From assembly GCA_015661035.1 (NCBI GenBank), contig JACVJA010000095.1, positions 1 through 6,078 of the forward strand: a DNA stretch of 6,078 nt, in the 5' to 3' direction. The translations under genes and the position numbers were made by a program. The notes beneath the pieces are model-generated. The model had not been told where the DNA came from. It ran no database searches and saw only the letters and a program-made list of their open reading frames with translations. The stretch's first letter is position 1. Every line of letters begins with the position of its first letter. The stretch comes from Candidatus Calidifonticultor daggyaiensis (GTDB lineage Bacteria > Actinomycetota > Humimicrobiia > Humimicrobiales > Humimicrobiaceae). Below, one piece after another: positions 4,600 through 6,078 of this stretch.

Positions 4600-6078
4600 A
4601 TGGAAGATAATAAAGATTTAAATACTTTAAACCATAGTGCCTCACACGTTATGGCAGCTGCTGTAAAAAAATTATTCCCAAAAGCAAAGTTTGCAATTGG
4701 ACCAGCAATTAAAAATGGTTTTTATTATGATTTTGAGGTCGATACGCCAATTACTGCCCAGGATTTAGAAACAATCGAGAGAGAAATGGTTAAAATTATA
4801 AAGCATGATAAAAAATTTGAGCAGAGTCTAATTTCAAAACAAGAAGCTATGAATATATTTAAGGATAATCCATATAAGATTGAATTAATAAATGAAATTA
4901 AAGATTCAAAAGTAAGTATTTATAAAACAGGTGATTTCATTGACTTGTGTGCAGGGCCTCATCTAAATTCTACCAGTCAAATAAAAGCATTTAAACTTTT
5001 AAGTATAGCAGGTGCTTATTGGCGTGGCAATGAAAAAAATAAAATGCTGACACGTATTTATGGGACTGCATTTTATTCAAAAGATGATTTAAAAAATTAC
5101 TTAGAAAAATTGGAGCTTGCAAAAAGAAGCGATCATAGAGTAATAGGTAAAGACTTGGATTTATTTACATTTCATGATGAAGCACCTGGTTTCCCATTTT
5201 TTCATCCAAAAGGTATGATTTTGCAAAATACAATTCTGCAGTACTGGAGAAGCGAACATGAGAAAGAAGGTTACCAGGAAATAAGAACACCAATAATTTT
5301 AAGCAATCATTTATGGAAGATTTCAGGACATTGGGATAACTATAAGGAAAATATGTATTTTGTGAAAATTGATGAAAATGACTATGCAATAAAACCAATG
5401 AACTGTGTCGGTGCAATCCTTGTATACAAATCAGACCAGCGTTCATATAGAGACTTTCCATTAAGGTTTGCTGAGCTTGGCTTAGTTCATAGACACGAAA
5501 AATCAGGGGTACTGCATGGCTTGTTTAGGGTAAGAAATTTTACACAAGATGATGCTCATATTTTTTGCCTTGAGTCTCAATTAGAAGAAGAAATAATTAG
5601 GATAATTAATCTAATTGATAGAATTTATAAAGTATTTGGTTTTAATGATTACCATGTTGAACTTTCTACAAGACCTGTTAAAAGAATTGGTTCTGATGAA
5701 GTTTGGGATAAAGCAGAAAATACCTTAAAAAATGTAATTGAATCCAAAGGTTTGTCTTATAAAATCAATGAGGGCGAAGGAGCTTTTTATGGACCAAAAA
5801 TTGATTTTCATATTAAAGACTGTTTAGATAGAACCTGGCAATGTGCAACTATACAGCTTGATTTTTCTATGCCGGAAAAAGTTAATCTCGAATATGCTGG
5901 TGAAGATAATTTCAAGCATAGGCCAGTCATGATTCATAGGGTAGTATTGGGAAGCCTTGAGCGATTTATTGGAATTTTAATTGAACACTATGGAGGGAAT
6001 TTGCCTCCTTGGCTTGCACCTATTCAAGCAGTAGTTTTACCAATATCAGAAAAATATTATAATTATGCTTTGAATGTT
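4600..6078 (+). CDS. thrS: Threonyl-tRNA synthetase lacking the TGS domain, 3' end beyond the window
   Basis: This enzyme charges tRNA-Thr with threonine using ATP in the cytoplasm; 493 codons are visible. The editing domain (about 11-175) has the HxxxH pair H12/H16 and the C117/H121 of DLCAGPHL, which remove serine mischarged onto tRNA-Thr. The class II core (about 180-475) shows TP and SGHW near motif 1, motif 2 with R289, E292 and HRHE (297-300), FTQDDAH (314-320), and motif 3 with HR (446-447) and GSLERF (451-456). The zinc ligands C269, H320 and H446 are all present. The anticodon-binding domain begins near 476 and continues off the edge. The TGS domain of about 60 residues is missing: an in-frame TAA sits directly before ATG 4600 and the tRNA gene lies just upstream. 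No Shine-Dalgarno site is seen, and no T-box leader. Confidence 0.97.
   Translation, partial: MEDNKDLNTLNHSASHVMAAAVKKLFPKAKFAIGPAIKNGFYYDFEVDTPITAQDLETIEREMVKIIKHDKKFEQSLISKQEAMNIFKDNPYKIELINEIKDSKVSIYKTGDFIDLCAGPHLNSTSQIKAFKLLSIAGAYWRGNEKNKMLTRIYGTAFYSKDDLKNYLEKLELAKRSDHRVIGKDLDLFTFHDEAPGFPFFHPKGMILQNTILQYWRSEHEKEGYQEIRTPIILSNHLWKISGHWDNYKENMYFVKIDENDYAIKPMNCVGAILVYKSDQRSYRDFPLRFAELGLVHRHEKSGVLHGLFRVRNFTQDDAHIFCLESQLEEEIIRIINLIDRIYKVFGFNDYHVELSTRPVKRIGSDEVWDKAENTLKNVIESKGLSYKINEGEGAFYGPKIDFHIKDCLDRTWQCATIQLDFSMPEKVNLEYAGEDNFKHRPVMIHRVVLGSLERFIGILIEHYGGNLPPWLAPIQAVVLPISEKYYNYALNV

Noticed and set aside
5165..5461. A minus-strand open frame of 98 codons.
   Set aside because: It lies fully within the conserved ThrRS catalytic core on the other strand and has no features of its own.
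1..6078. CRISPR arrays, insertion sequences, phage genes or a toxin-antitoxin pair.
   Set aside because: No regularly spaced repeats, transposase or integrase motifs, terminal inverted repeats with target duplications, or paired small genes were found.

Overview
The window is a strongly AT-rich stretch of bacterial chromosome with long intergenic gaps. It holds four protein genes, a tRNA and the first codons of a fifth protein gene. Two proteins are extracytoplasmic wall-handling types: a LytR-CpsA-Psr (LCP) protein and a 3D-domain protein. Together with the TTG starts and good Shine-Dalgarno sites, this suggests a low-GC monoderm or related Terrabacteria-like lineage. The sequence alone does not fix the phylum. 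No CRISPR array, insertion sequence, phage gene or integration site is visible.

Layout from left to right. The minus strand from 86 to 1 carries the N-terminus of a class III (GabT/ArgD-like) aminotransferase. Positions 87-648 are a very A/T-rich divergent gap with candidate promoters on both strands, an imperfect long inverted repeat, a 15-bp tandem repeat with A-tracts, and a hairpin-forming dyad. A membrane-anchored 3D-domain protein follows at 649-1362 (+). Convergent to it is a small PH-like protein on the minus strand (1880-1512) with a TTG start. A 326-bp divergent gap then leads into the LCP protein (2207-4150, +). That gap holds a good sigma70-type promoter and a perfect 6-bp microsatellite just downstream of it.

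After the LCP gene, about 300 bp without a gene hold promoter-like elements and a tandem 14-bp repeat. A complete tRNA-Gly(GCC) with encoded CCA lies at 4448-4523. Only 76 bp later comes a threonyl-tRNA synthetase that lacks the usual N-terminal TGS domain. It is truncated by the window edge after 493 codons.

The wall genes plausibly work in the same compartment. LCP enzymes attach lipid-linked glycopolymers to peptidoglycan or a related acceptor, and 3D domains belong to the MltA/YuiC-like peptidoglycan-cleaving fold. Both are single-pass proteins with low-complexity Ser/Asn segments. tRNA-Gly and ThrRS form a separate translation block. The most unusual item is the LCP protein: its extracytoplasmic part seems to contain a PsbP/Mog1-like domain split by an Asn-rich insertion, ahead of the LCP catalytic domain. 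I see no convincing undescribed multi-gene system here.
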